Below, piece after piece: positions 52,652 through 63,931 of a stretch of 64,000 bases of DNA. Below the pieces are notes generated by a model. The model did not search any database. It worked only from the letters and a program-made list of their open reading frames with translations, and was not told the origin of the DNA. Positions within the stretch are counted from its first letter, which is position 1, and each line of letters opens with the position of its first letter. The position numbers were made by a program, and so were the translations under genes. Location of the stretch: contig NZ_JQJH01000009.1 of NCBI RefSeq assembly GCF_000745425.1, positions 62,001 through 126,000 on the forward strand. The letters run 5' to 3'. This stretch comes from Beijerinckia mobilis. GTDB lineage: Bacteria; Pseudomonadota; Alphaproteobacteria; Rhizobiales; Beijerinckiaceae.

Positions 52652-54004
52652 TCAGACCAGCATCGCCATTGGGTTTTCGATCAGGCTCTTGAATGCGCCG
52701 ATCAATTGCGCGCCGAGCACGCCGTCGACCGCCCGATGATCCGTCGAGAGCGTCACGGTCATCAGGGTTGCAACCGCCGGCGCGCCATTTTTGACGATAA
52801 CGCGTTGTTCGCCAGCGCCGATCGCCAGGATCGTCGCATGCGGCGGGTTGATCACCGCCTGGAAGTTCTTGATGCCGAACATGCCGAGATTGGAGACGGC
52901 CGAGGTGCCGCCCTGATATTCCTCGGGCTTCAGCTTGCGGCCCTTGGCACGGGCGGCATAATCCTTCATCTCGTTGGAGATGGCCGACAGGCTCTTGGTA
53001 TCCGCAGAACGGATGATCGGCGTGATGAGACCACCCGGAATCGAGACCGCAACGCCGACATCGGCATGTTTGTGGCGCAGCATGGCGCCTTCGGTCCAGG
53101 TCACATTGGCATCCGGCACCTGAATGAGCGCAAGCGCCAGACCCTTGATGATGAAATCATTGACCGAGACCTTGAATGCCGGCTTGCCATCCTTGTCCTT
53201 CGGCGCCGTGGCGTTCACCTGCTCGCGCAAAGCGAGCAGTGCATCGAGCTCGCAATCGACGGTCAGATAGAAATGCGGGATCGTCTGCTTGGCCTCGACA
53301 AGGCGGCGGGCGATGGTTTTCCGCATGGAATCATGCGGCACTTCCTCGTAGGAACCGGCGGGGAAGAATTTCTTGATCGTCTCGTCGGACATGCCGACGG
53401 CGAGCCCTGCGGCAGCGGCCGATACTGGCGCCGGTGCGGCAGCAGGCGCTGCGGCGGGAGCGGGTGCTGCCTTCGCCTGAGGGCCAGCGGCGATCGCCGC
53501 CTTCACATCGCGCTCGATGATGCGGCCATGTGGACCCGTGCCCTTGATGGCGGTGAGATCGAGACCGCCCTCCTTGGCGAGACGGCGGGCGAGCGGCGAA
53601 GAAAAGACTCGTGCTCCGCCTGTCGCCACCACGGGGGCCGGTGCCGGAGCGGATGCGACCGGTATGGCGGCAGGCGCGCTCGCGGGGGCAGTTGCCGCGG
53701 CAGGAGTCGGAGCCGCCGCCGGAGCTGCGGTGCCAGCGGAAGCGATGGCGCTGACGTCCTCGCCATCTTCGGCGATGATGGCGATCGGCGTATTGACCGC
53801 CACCTGCTCCGTGCCATCGGGAATGATGATCTTGGCGAGAACGCCTTCATCGACTGCTTCGACTTCCATCGTCGCCTTGTCGGTTTCGATCTCGGCGATC
53901 ACATCGCCGGATTTGATCTTATCGCCTTCCTTTTTCAGCCATTTGGCGAGCTTGCCCTGCTCCATGGTCGGCGAAAGCGCGGGCATGAGAACATTGATGG
54001 ACAT
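52652..54004 (-). CDS. pdhC: Pyruvate dehydrogenase E2 (dihydrolipoamide acetyltransferase)
   Basis: E2 forms the PDH core and transfers acetyl to CoA. The 450 residues hold one lipoyl domain (1-80, Lys43 in [11 protein letters not shown]), an Ala/Pro-rich linker, an E3/E1-binding domain (about 128-165: [16 protein letters not shown]), another Ala/Pro linker and the acetyltransferase domain (about 220-450) with catalytic His423 in STDHRAVDG. The linkers explain the high GC. It is separated by 23 bp from pdhB and is cotranscribed. Confidence 0.96.
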   Translation of the reverse strand: MSINVLMPALSPTMEQGKLAKWLKKEGDKIKSGDVIAEIETDKATMEVEAVDEGVLAKIIIPDGTEQVAVNTPIAIIAEDGEDVSAIASAGTAAPAAAPTPAAATAPASAPAAIPVASAPAPAPVVATGGARVFSSPLARRLAKEGGLDLTAIKGTGPHGRIIERDVKAAIAAGPQAKAAPAPAAAPAAAPAPVSAAAAGLAVGMSDETIKKFFPAGSYEEVPHDSMRKTIARRLVEAKQTIPHFYLTVDCELDALLALREQVNATAPKDKDGKPAFKVSVNDFIIKGLALALIQVPDANVTWTEGAMLRHKHADVGVAVSIPGGLITPIIRSADTKSLSAISNEMKDYAARAKGRKLKPEEYQGGTSAVSNLGMFGIKNFQAVINPPHATILAIGAGEQRVIVKNGAPAVATLMTVTLSTDHRAVDGVLGAQLIGAFKSLIENPMAMLV

Positions 54005-54027
54005 GGGATCCCCTTTGCACCGCTGAC

Positions 54028-55416
54028 TTACCGATAGCAGACGGCTTTGGCCGCCTGGATCACTTCGCCGACATTCGGCAAGGCGAGTTTTTCGAGATTG
54101 GCCGCATAGGGCATCGGCACATCCTTGCCGGTGACGCGAATGACCGGCGCATCGAGATAGTCGAAGGCATGGGTCATGATCTGGGCCATGATTTCGGCGG
54201 TGACACCGGATTGCGGCCAGCCCTCCTCGACGGCGACGCAGCGACCCGTCTTCTGAACCGAGGCGACGAGGGTCGCCGTATCCATCGGCCGGATGGTGCG
54301 CAAATCGATCACCTCGGCGTCGAGCCCTTCCTTGGCGAGTTCCTCGGCGGCCTTCAGCGCATAGGTCATGCCGATGCCAAAGGAGACGATGGTCACGTCC
54401 TTGCCCGGCCGCGCAACGCGCGCCTTGCCGATCGGGATCGTGAAATCATCGAGTTTCGGCACTTCGAAATGGTGGCCGTAGAGGATTTCATTCTCGAGGA
54501 AGATCACCGGGTTGGGATCACGGATAGCGCTTTTCAGAAGGCCTTTCGCATCCGCGGCCGAATAGGGCATGACCACCTTGAGACCGGGGATCTGCGAGTA
54601 CCAGGCGGCATAATCCTGGCTGTGCTGGGCGGCAACGCGCGCCGCCGCGCCATTGGGTCCGCGGAAGACGATGGGACAGCCCATCTGACCACCAGACATG
54701 TAAAGGGTTTTCGCCGCCGAATTGATGATCTGGTCGATCGCCTGCATGGCGAAATTGAAGGTCATGAATTCGACGATCGGCTTCAGTCCGGCAAGCGCCG
54801 CGCCGACCGCGAGGCCAGTGAAACCATGTTCAGTGATTGGCGCGTCGACGACGCGCTTGGGGCCAAATTCCTGAAGCAGGTTCTGGGTGATCTTGTAGGC
54901 GCCCTGATATTCCGCGACTTCCTCGCCGATGATGAAGACATCCGCGTCGCGCCGCATTTCCTCCGCCATCGCCGCATTCAGCGCCTCGCGGACGGTGATC
55001 GTCTCCATCACGGTCCCGGCGGGAATTTCCGGTGCCGCCGGAGCCGCAACGGCTGCCGGCGTCGTTGCTGGAGCGGTCGGGCTAGATTCGGTGATCGTCT
55101 GGGCAGCCGGAGCCGCTTCTGCTGCAGGGGCTGCAGCTGGGGCCGGAGCCGCGGCAGCCGCCGAAACATCCTCGCCGTCGCTGGCGATTACCGCGATCGG
55201 CGTGTTGACCGCGACATGTTCGGTACCATCGGGAATGATGATCTTGGCGAGAATGCCTTCATCGACGGCCTCGACCTCCATCGTCGCCTTGTCGGTCTCG
55301 ATCTCGGCCAGGACATCCCCGGATTTCACCGGATCACCTTCCTTTTTCAGCCATTTCGCAAGCTTGCCTTCCTCCATGGTCGGCGAAAGCGCGGGCATGA
55401 GGATATTCGTCGCCAT
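54028..55416 (-). CDS. pdhB: Pyruvate dehydrogenase E1 beta with N-terminal lipoyl domain
   Basis: E1 beta of the heterotetrameric E1. The 462 residues begin with a lipoyl domain (1-80, Lys43 in [11 protein letters not shown]) nearly identical to that of E2, then an Ala/Pro/Thr linker (80-135) and the transketolase-type beta core (about 137-462: [48 protein letters not shown]). Lipoyl E1 beta subunits are typical of alphaproteobacteria. ATG 55416 ([11 protein letters not shown]) is the domain start; the frame to 55473 is not. Confidence 0.96.
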   Translation of the reverse strand: MATNILMPALSPTMEEGKLAKWLKKEGDPVKSGDVLAEIETDKATMEVEAVDEGILAKIIIPDGTEHVAVNTPIAVIASDGEDVSAAAAAPAPAAAPAAEAAPAAQTITESSPTAPATTPAAVAAPAAPEIPAGTVMETITVREALNAAMAEEMRRDADVFIIGEEVAEYQGAYKITQNLLQEFGPKRVVDAPITEHGFTGLAVGAALAGLKPIVEFMTFNFAMQAIDQIINSAAKTLYMSGGQMGCPIVFRGPNGAAARVAAQHSQDYAAWYSQIPGLKVVMPYSAADAKGLLKSAIRDPNPVIFLENEILYGHHFEVPKLDDFTIPIGKARVARPGKDVTIVSFGIGMTYALKAAEELAKEGLDAEVIDLRTIRPMDTATLVASVQKTGRCVAVEEGWPQSGVTAEIMAQIMTHAFDYLDAPVIRVTGKDVPMPYAANLEKLALPNVGEVIQAAKAVCYR

Positions 55417-55613
55417 TGCAGATCCCTGAAACCACGATCCTGCGCGGCGAGGAGAAGAGCCAGCTATTGGCATTCTTCTCCCGCGACGCCGTAGACATGC
55501 CCAATCATTCGATTTTCAGATGGAAAAGATCTGAAAGAACCGGACCCTTTTCGCGGCAGGGCACTCATCCGCGTGGGGGTGAAATGCAGGACGCTTCCGA
55601 CCGAGAGGAGAAC

Positions 55614-56648
55614 TTAACCCTCGATCACGACATCGGTCCACAAATCCGCGGGATCGGGCTCGGGATCCTGCGTCGCGAAATCCGCGGCTTCGGCGACGAT
55701 CGCCCGCACTTCCGCGTCGATGGCTTTCAATTCATCCTCGGTGGCGATATTGCCGCCGAGAAGCCTCGCCTTGACCTGTTCGATCGGGTCATGCTCCTCG
55801 CGCATTTTCTGCACTTCTTCCTTGCTGCGGTATTTCGCAGGGTCGGACATCGAATGGCCGCGATAACGGTAGGTCTGCATTTCAAGGATCATCGGGCCGT
55901 TACCGCCACGGCACCATTCCACCGCATGTTCGGTGGCGGCGCGGACAGCACGCACATCCATGCCGTCGACCTGTTCGCCGGGAATGTTGAAGGACTGGCC
56001 ACGCTTCGAAAAATCAGTCAGCGCCGAGGAGCGCACAACCGATGTACCCATGGCGTAGCGGTTGTTTTCGATGACATAAACAACCGGGAGCTTCCAAAGC
56101 TCTGCCATGTTGAAACTTTCATAAACCTGGCCCTGGTTCGCCGCGCCGTCACCGAAATAGGTGAAGGAGACATTATCGTTGCCGCGATAATGATTGGCGA
56201 AGGCGAGACCGGTCCCGAGCGGCACCTGGGCGCCAACGATGCCATGGCCGCCATAAAAATGTTTCTCGCGGGAGAACATATGCATGGAGCCACCTTTGCC
56301 TTTTGAAAGGCCGTGGCGGCGTCCTGTCAATTCGGCCATCACCGCTTTCGGGTCGAGGCCGCAGGCCAGCATATGAGCGTGATCGCGATAAGAGGTGATG
56401 GTCTGATCGCCTTCCTTGGCAGCCATCATGATACCGGTCACGACGGCTTCCTGACCGATATAAAGGTGACAGAAACCACCGATAAGGCCCATGCCATACA
56501 TCTGGCCGGCCTTCTCTTCAAAACGGCGCAAGAGCAGCATGGTCCGGTAGGCGGAGCGTTCCTCCTCCGGCGTAAATTCTGGATTGTTGGAGGTCGAGCG
56601 CGGTTTACCGGTGGGTTTCACGCTTTTGGTCGGGGGGGCAGCGGCCAT
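55614..56648 (-). CDS. pdhA: Pyruvate dehydrogenase E1 alpha
   Basis: E1 alpha binds ThDP and decarboxylates pyruvate. The 344 residues contain TSYRDHAHMLACG, GGSMHMFSRE, the ThDP motif GDGAANQGQVYESFNMAELW with ENNRYAMGTS, and the phosphorylation-loop-like TYRYRGHSMSDPAKYR. ATG 56648 has GAGG upstream; the frame to 56696 is less likely. It leads pdhA-pdhB-pdhC, with a 197-bp gap before pdhB. A palindrome lies 135 bp upstream. Confidence 0.96.
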   Translation of the reverse strand: MAAAPPTKSVKPTGKPRSTSNNPEFTPEEERSAYRTMLLLRRFEEKAGQMYGMGLIGGFCHLYIGQEAVVTGIMMAAKEGDQTITSYRDHAHMLACGLDPKAVMAELTGRRHGLSKGKGGSMHMFSREKHFYGGHGIVGAQVPLGTGLAFANHYRGNDNVSFTYFGDGAANQGQVYESFNMAELWKLPVVYVIENNRYAMGTSVVRSSALTDFSKRGQSFNIPGEQVDGMDVRAVRAATEHAVEWCRGGNGPMILEMQTYRYRGHSMSDPAKYRSKEEVQKMREEHDPIEQVKARLLGGNIATEDELKAIDAEVRAIVAEAADFATQDPEPDPADLWTDVVIEG

Positions 56649-56782
56649 GACTGAGCCTCGATGAAGCGGCGGGATCGCCTGTGGAAAGGCGTGCACTGAA
56701 GAACTGGAGAAAGAATATCCCAGCCGCCTGACGAAATCGAGTCCGTCAATGGATGTTTTGCATCCGACTAAAGTATTGAACT

Positions 56783-56800
56783 CAGCCTAACTTTAGGCTG
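56783..56800. promoter_or_regulatory. Palindrome in the pdhA promoter region
   Basis: CAGCCTAA and TTAGGCTG are perfect 8-bp arms around CT, 135 bp upstream of the pdhA start. A related half (TTTAGGTT) follows near 56837. This is a candidate operator controlling the pdh operon; it differs from the known PdhR consensus of gammaproteobacteria. Confidence 0.45.
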
Positions 56801-56943
56801 TGAACCACAATCAGGTTATTTTTTGAATCAACTTAATTTAGGTTATTTTTGCTCCGTCGCACGATGTCTCGGCACCCGAATACCAAACGAAATCACTGCT
56901 CTGGCACCTATCTTGGAATCCCCCAGAATCACGGCCGTCACGA

Positions 56944-57264
56944 TCACTGCTCCTGTGGTAGGATCACCAACAGATCATTGGCGCCGATACGTCCCAGCCG
57001 GGTCCGGCTTTCTTCATCGAGCAGGTCGCGATCGACAGCGCTGTTGTGCATCAGTCCGATCCTGTGTTGCCATTGCTGCCGCTCGGTTTTCAGTTCGGCA
57101 AGCTGAGCGTCGAGAAGCGCGATCTGGCGCTCATAATCATCGTGGGCCTTGAGGCCGCGCTCACCATTGAGCGCATGCCATAGGAAATAAGAGCTCAGCG
57201 CCGCTGATGCGGCATAGAGGATGAGCGGAAAGAGGATGGCGCGCCTGCGCTTGCGAATGACCAT
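56944..57264 (-). CDS. ftsB: FtsB/DivIC-type septum formation initiator
   Basis: FtsB joins FtsL and FtsQ in the divisome. This 106-residue bitopic protein has a basic N-terminus, one helix (about 10-30), a coiled coil (about 38-70: YERQIALLDAQLAELKTERQQWQHRI) and the family C-terminal stretch VDRDLLDEESRTRLGR. It lies between eno and pdhA, the usual place in alphaproteobacteria. Confidence 0.92.
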   Translation of the reverse strand: MVIRKRRRAILFPLILYAASAALSSYFLWHALNGERGLKAHDDYERQIALLDAQLAELKTERQQWQHRIGLMHNSAVDRDLLDEESRTRLGRIGANDLLVILPQEQ

Positions 57265-57667
57265 GGGCGCAGCATGCGGCCGGCATAGTTAGAGATGGGT
57301 TAAGCAACTGAATGCATTTGATCGCGGCCCTTTGCTCCGATGAAAACTCGCATCGGAGCCCTCCCGACGCGAGGCATACCGAATGGAGACTGGCGAGCCT
57401 GTCTCGTCAGCTTCAGGCAAGGGAGATCAGCGACTATACGCAGGTCAGGTCATGACAATGGCTTGGCGAGTGCTAAAGTCACTTGCCGGCAGTCATAATC
57501 ATCGCAAGCAGCTATTAACCGTTACGGGGCATGATGCGCCGTCCCTGCGGCCGGTATTCGCTTGCCAGGCTTGATCCATAGCGCCCTTGGCGCGGAGCAT
57601 TGCGGCTGGTTCCGGGTTGCCCCAAAGACAGGCTCCGCCAGAGGAAACCCTCCAGAGAGAAGATTTG
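57265..57667. other. Spacer between ftsB and the L,D-transpeptidase gene
   Basis: About 400 bp contain divergent promoters and no gene I can support. No repeat or notable inverted structure was found. Confidence 0.4.
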
Positions 57668-59098
57668 ATGCCCTTCCGTCTTCCTTGCCTGCCCGTTCTT
57701 GTGCTTGCGCTCATTAGTCTCTCTGCGGTCATCGTTTCTGCGCAGGAGGACCAAATTGATCTGGCCGTACCACCAGCGATCCAGGCCGGGGTGGACCCAG
57801 AAACGGCACCTCTGGAGGTTCAGCAAGAGCAGGCCCCACTTTTGACTGTCTCGCGGCCGCGTACACAGCCGAAAGCCCAGCCCTCCCCGGAAGATCTGTT
57901 TTTGGCAAAAGATCCACAGCCGACATTTTCTCCGGATACTGCTGATCTGACCGCTGACGCCGCGCGCGCCTATCTTGCCATTGTCGAGGCTGGCGGCTGG
58001 CCGCAGGTGCCGGCCGACGCCAAGCTCACACCCGGAACCACCGCGCCCGCTGTCCAATTGTTGCGGCATCGGCTCGCGATTTCCGGCGATCTCGATGCAG
58101 CCGCGACCGAAAGCACGCTCTATGACGCCGATGTCGAAGCGGCCGTGAAGCATTTTCAGGAAAGGCACGGTTTCGAACAGACAGGTGCCATCGGTCCCCA
58201 GACATTGCGCGCACTCAATGTCAGCGCCATCATACGCTACAATCAGCTCGTCGCTTCCGCCGAACGCGCGCGCGCCATGAAATTCCCATTCGGCCGGCGT
58301 TATGTCGCAGTCAATATTCCGTCGGCAACGGCGGAAGCAGTCGAAAATGGCGCCGTCGTTCAGCGTTATCTTGCGGTCGTCGGGCAGATCGACAAACCTT
58401 CACCTGTTCTTGCGACAAAAATCACCGAGATCAATATCAATCCGACTTGGACGGTCCCGGCCTCGATCGTGAAAAACGAGATCATACCGCATATGCGCAA
58501 GGACCCAACCTACCTTGCGAGAAATCGCATTCATATTCTCGATCAGGCAGGGGCAGAAATCGATCCCGCCACGATCGACTGGAACGGTGAATCGGCAGTC
58601 GCCTTGACATTGCGGCAGGATTCGGGAGCCGACAATTCTCTCGGCACGCTCAGGATCGATATGCCGAACAAGGATGCCGTTTACATGCATGACACGCCAT
58701 CAAAACGGGCGTTCGGATCGACATTCCGTTTCCTGTCGCATGGATGTGTGCGGATATCTCGCGTCAACACACTCGCTGCGTGGTTGCTCGAGGATAATAT
58801 CGGATCGTCAGACCGCCCGGTCTGGACACCGCCCATGATCGAGGCGGCAATTACAATCGGTAAACAGGTGAATATCAAGCTCGAGAAACCGGTCCCCGTC
58901 GCCTGGGTCTATCTCACAGGCTATGCAACATCCGATCATGTCATTCATTTTCGGAATGACATCTATAATCGTGATATCGCCGAGGACGCTTCGGTGTCTG
59001 TGCCGGACAATCAGCATTTGAGCGTGTCGACCATGAACACACGCAATGAGATGCGCCTTTCCGGTTCCCGCGTGTCAGTACCGACAATGGTGGAATGA
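57668..59098 (+). CDS. L,D-transpeptidase (YcbB/LdtD-like)
   Basis: A periplasmic wall-crosslinking enzyme of 476 residues. It has a signal peptide (MPFRLPCLPVLVLALISLSAVIVSA), a Pro/Gln-rich linker, a peptidoglycan-binding domain (about 140-190: DADVEAAVKHFQERHGFEQTGAIGPQTLRALN) and a YkuD catalytic domain (about 215-395) with HDTPSKRAFGS and the catalytic SHGCVRIS, where Cys and His are intact. ATG 57668 gives a clean signal peptide. It sits alone between ftsB and the decarboxylase gene and is likely transcribed singly. Confidence 0.93.
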   Translation: MPFRLPCLPVLVLALISLSAVIVSAQEDQIDLAVPPAIQAGVDPETAPLEVQQEQAPLLTVSRPRTQPKAQPSPEDLFLAKDPQPTFSPDTADLTADAARAYLAIVEAGGWPQVPADAKLTPGTTAPAVQLLRHRLAISGDLDAAATESTLYDADVEAAVKHFQERHGFEQTGAIGPQTLRALNVSAIIRYNQLVASAERARAMKFPFGRRYVAVNIPSATAEAVENGAVVQRYLAVVGQIDKPSPVLATKITEININPTWTVPASIVKNEIIPHMRKDPTYLARNRIHILDQAGAEIDPATIDWNGESAVALTLRQDSGADNSLGTLRIDMPNKDAVYMHDTPSKRAFGSTFRFLSHGCVRISRVNTLAAWLLEDNIGSSDRPVWTPPMIEAAITIGKQVNIKLEKPVPVAWVYLTGYATSDHVIHFRNDIYNRDIAEDASVSVPDNQHLSVSTMNTRNEMRLSGSRVSVPTMVE

Positions 59099-59429
59099 CC
59101 CCTGCTCGCAAGAAGAAGTGGGCGTCCGTACAATCGATGATGGCAGAAAATCCCAGAAGATTGCACATCTATTTGCTGCTTAGCTCGTGGTGACGTTAGC
59201 AATCCGATCATAGGGCGAGAACGCATGTTCAAGAATGGCAGCCTGCGAGGAACTCTAGACAGTTTGAGATATTGATCACCGAAAGCAGATCTGTAGCGTG
59301 TTTGTCATATATTGTGGCACATAGCCTGTGACAGGGATCGCCCCTTACCCGCCAATACACGTAAATGTTCCTGGTTATCCGTCATTCATGCAATTTCTTT
59401 GCATTTCGTTTCAGGTGAAGGATGGACTA
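59099..59429. other. Spacer upstream of the decarboxylase gene
   Basis: About 330 bp with no supported gene, holding the promoter of the next gene. The sequence is more AT-rich than the genes around it. Confidence 0.4.
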
Positions 59430-61058
59430 ATGACCGATAAAACAATTCGGGAAGTCACGTTCCAGCTTTTGCGCGATCTCGATATAACAACCGTATTTGG
59501 CAATCCGGGATCTACAGAGGAGACATTCCTTAAGGAATTTCCAAGCGATTTCAGATATATTCAGACACTTCATGAAGCCTCCGCCGTCGGTGCAGCGGAT
59601 GGCTATGCACAGATCATGCGGCGGCCTGCCCTGATCAACGTGCATACGTCGGCGGGCGTTAGCAACGCCATGAGCAATATTCTGACGGCGGCGCAGAACA
59701 AGACGCCGTTGATTCTGACGGCCGGGAATCAGACGCGTGAAATGCTGCTTATGGAGCCCTGGCTTACCAACGTGGAGCCGGCGCTTCTGCCCAGGCCCTG
59801 GGTGAAATGGGCTTATGAGCCGGTTCGGGCGGAAGATGTGCCGGCGGCCTTCATGCGCGCCTATGCCATTGCAATCCAGCCTCCGGCAGGCCCTGTTTTT
59901 CTCTCGATCCCGCTTGACGATTGGGACAAGCCGGCCCTTGGACCGGCTGTTGCACGCTCGCTCGCCTCCCGCATCGGCCCTGATCCGGTCCGCATCGCGG
60001 AATTCGCTGATGTGCTCTCCAATGCGCGGAAACCAGCGCTTGTGTTCGGTTCTTCGATTGCCCGCTCCGGTGGCTGGCACCAAGCCATCGCATTGGCGGA
60101 AAAACTTCAGGCCGATGTGTGGGCGGCACCGGCTACGGAGCGACCTTCATTCCCTGAAACGCATCCGCTCTATGTCGGCAGCCTTCCTTTCGCCAAGGGA
60201 CCGCTCTCCGCGAAGCTTGAAGGATATGACGTCGCCATTGTGATTGGAGCGCCGGTCTTCCGCTATTATCCTTATGTGCCGGGTGATTACCTGCCGCGTG
60301 GTCTTCGTCTGCTGCATGTCACTGACGATCCGTCTGAATCGGGCCGCGCGCCGGTCGGGGACAGCCTGCTGTCAGATGCCGTTTACGCTATCGAGGCATT
60401 GACGCATCTCGTAGCCCCTCGATCCAGAGCATCGTCTACACCTGTGAAGCAAGAGCATCCTATCGACTCCAACTCCAGTGCCAGTCCCGCTAAGCCAGAT
60501 GAGAAGGTAACGGTACAGCGGCTGTTCCACACGCTACGTGCGGCGACACCTGCAAACACTATTCTTGTCGAGGAATCTCCCTCCAACCTCGGTGCGTTAC
60601 AAGCCGCATGGCCGGTGGATCAGGAAGATTCGTTTTTCACTTTTGCGAGTGGCAGCCTCGGCTGGAATCTCCCGGCAGCGGTCGGCATCGCTTTGGCAGA
60701 ACGGGATCTCGGGCGTAATCGCCCGGTGCTCGCTGTTATTGGCGACGGATCCTTTCAATATTCGATTCAGGGTCTCTGGACGGCCGCGCAACACAAGCTA
60801 CCCATCCTTTACGTCGTACCGCGGAACGGAGAATACGCGATCCTGAAATCCTTTGCCGAGATGGAGAAGACGCCCGGTGTGCCGGGACTCGATATTCCCG
60901 GTCTTGATATCGTTTCGCTGGCCAAGGGCTACGGCTGCGCCGCGTCGCGCGCGGAAACTCTCGACGAGGTGCGGCAAGTCTGTGCTGAAGCCTTCGACCG
61001 CTCCGGACCTACTGTGCTCGAAGTGCCAATCGTCGCGACCATTCCGCCGCTTTTGTAG
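59430..61058 (+). CDS. Benzoylformate-decarboxylase-like ThDP enzyme
   Basis: A 542-residue ThDP-dependent decarboxylase closest in motif content to P. putida benzoylformate decarboxylase: FGNPGSTEETF (Ser28), HEASAVGAADGYA with the cofactor-activating Glu49, NVHTSAG (His72), VIGAPVFRYYPY, and the ThDP motif GDGSFQYSIQGLW with RNGEY, then PGLDIPGLDIVSLAKGYG. The active-site His281 of the P. putida enzyme lies in FRYHQY, and here this position is Tyr280, so decarboxylation of benzoylformate itself is uncertain. No mandelate genes are adjacent. ATG 59430 starts the fold; the frame from 59328 has a non-family N-terminus. Confidence 0.88.
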   Translation: MTDKTIREVTFQLLRDLDITTVFGNPGSTEETFLKEFPSDFRYIQTLHEASAVGAADGYAQIMRRPALINVHTSAGVSNAMSNILTAAQNKTPLILTAGNQTREMLLMEPWLTNVEPALLPRPWVKWAYEPVRAEDVPAAFMRAYAIAIQPPAGPVFLSIPLDDWDKPALGPAVARSLASRIGPDPVRIAEFADVLSNARKPALVFGSSIARSGGWHQAIALAEKLQADVWAAPATERPSFPETHPLYVGSLPFAKGPLSAKLEGYDVAIVIGAPVFRYYPYVPGDYLPRGLRLLHVTDDPSESGRAPVGDSLLSDAVYAIEALTHLVAPRSRASSTPVKQEHPIDSNSSASPAKPDEKVTVQRLFHTLRAATPANTILVEESPSNLGALQAAWPVDQEDSFFTFASGSLGWNLPAAVGIALAERDLGRNRPVLAVIGDGSFQYSIQGLWTAAQHKLPILYVVPRNGEYAILKSFAEMEKTPGVPGLDIPGLDIVSLAKGYGCAASRAETLDEVRQVCAEAFDRSGPTVLEVPIVATIPPLL

Positions 61059-61183
61059 GGCTGGATGGATAGCGCCCTCGTTCCAGAGGAATAATGGCCC
61101 AGGAGTTATCACGCCAACCCCGCCTGCATCTCTCAGACTTTAGGAATCTGCGGTCCAGCGCTCAATTTCATCCAGGACCGAGT

Positions 61184-61209
61184 TTATGACTTGGCGTTAT
61201 GACTTGGCG
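61184..61209. repeat. Tandem 13-bp duplication
   Basis: TTATGACTTGGCG occurs twice head to tail with no mismatch, in the convergent space after the decarboxylase gene and before the eno terminator. It is likely a local slippage product. Confidence 0.7.
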
Positions 61210-61234
61210 GATAGGCGTGTGTAGCTGAAGAGAG

Positions 61235-61260
61235 CGGCGGCCATGTTCCCATGGCCGCCG
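61235..61260 (-). terminator. Hairpin at the 3' end of eno
   Basis: A perfect 11-bp stem (CGGCGGCCATG / CATGGCCGCCG) with loop TTCC begins 27 bp after the eno stop on the minus strand. Stability is high but there is no T-run; it may also stop transcription arriving from the decarboxylase gene. Confidence 0.65.
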
Positions 61261-61286
61261 GATGTCATCGATCAGACCAATAACCT

Positions 61287-63058
<1,772 letters not shown>

Positions 63059-63919
63059 GTGTTCTGGAAGCCGTTGGATATGTGCCGCTTTCTGCTCCCG
63101 CTCGCCGTATTCCTGAAGTGTGGGCCCCATCGCTTGACCCTCGAAAATGCTGTCGTGCCGAGCATTGGGAGACCATTCCTGTCCGGTTCGCGCAAGCTAC
63201 TTGCGGCGAAACTCGCGTGTCTCGTCGAGATCACTGTCATTATGCCGACTCTTGCCGCGACGCTGCCGCCGCAAGGCCCACGTCCGGCACCGAAACCAGA
63301 TTCTGTTTCCGCAACGACCAAACCGCCGCAAACCGCCGCTCTTGAGCGTCCCTATCAAGCACTCATTGCCATGGAAGCGCGAAAGAACGGCCTGCCCCCC
63401 GAAATTGCCGATGCCGTCGTCGCCATCGAAAGCCATTATGATCCGAGTATCATCGGCGGCGTTGGCGAAATCGGTTTGATGCAGGTACGGCCGGAGACGG
63501 CGGCCATGCTCGGTTTTCGCGGCACGACATTCGAGCTGGCGCGGCCGGAGGTGAATATTCGCTACGGCACGCTCTATCTCGGGCGTGCCTGGCGACTCGC
63601 CAATGGCGATCTCTGCCGTGCCTTGATGAAATATCGCGCCGGCCATGGCGAAGAGGTGATGACTGCGCTTTCGCAGACTTATTGTCTGAGAGCCAAGGCC
63701 CATCTTGCAGCACGCGGCTCACCTTATGGATCCGGCACCGTTCCCGCCCTGATTTCCTCCGAAACATCGGCCCACGCAAAAATTGCAATGACTCGCTGGC
63801 GTCCGGGCAGCATTCGCACGCCGGCTGACAGCCGCTCCTTCTGGGCGGCTCACAATGCGCGCGTGCGCGCGATCAGTGCCCGAATCGAGGCGCGCTGGAA
63901 GCGCCTTGCGGCACGCTGA
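63059..63919 (+). CDS. Lytic transglycosylase domain protein
   Basis: A periplasmic muramidase-like protein of about 286 residues. The SLT domain (about 100-200) has AIESHYDPS with the catalytic Glu, GEIGLMQVRPETAAMLGF and NIRYGTLYLGRAWRL. The GTG at 63059 gives a long N-terminus; the signal-like stretch RKLLAAKLACLVEITVIMPTLAATL (about residues 45-70) suggests a later true start near 63190. C-terminal ~80 residues are basic. The role is peptidoglycan cleavage, with cellular partner unknown. Confidence 0.85.
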   Translation: MFWKPLDMCRFLLPLAVFLKCGPHRLTLENAVVPSIGRPFLSGSRKLLAAKLACLVEITVIMPTLAATLPPQGPRPAPKPDSVSATTKPPQTAALERPYQALIAMEARKNGLPPEIADAVVAIESHYDPSIIGGVGEIGLMQVRPETAAMLGFRGTTFELARPEVNIRYGTLYLGRAWRLANGDLCRALMKYRAGHGEEVMTALSQTYCLRAKAHLAARGSPYGSGTVPALISSETSAHAKIAMTRWRPGSIRTPADSRSFWAAHNARVRAISARIEARWKRLAAR

Positions 63920-63931
63920 GGAGAAAGAGTC

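Noticed and set aside
52706-55494. Two long plus-strand open frames opposite pdhC and pdhB
   Set aside because: They are antisense shadows of Ala/Pro-rich linkers and conserved enzyme cores.
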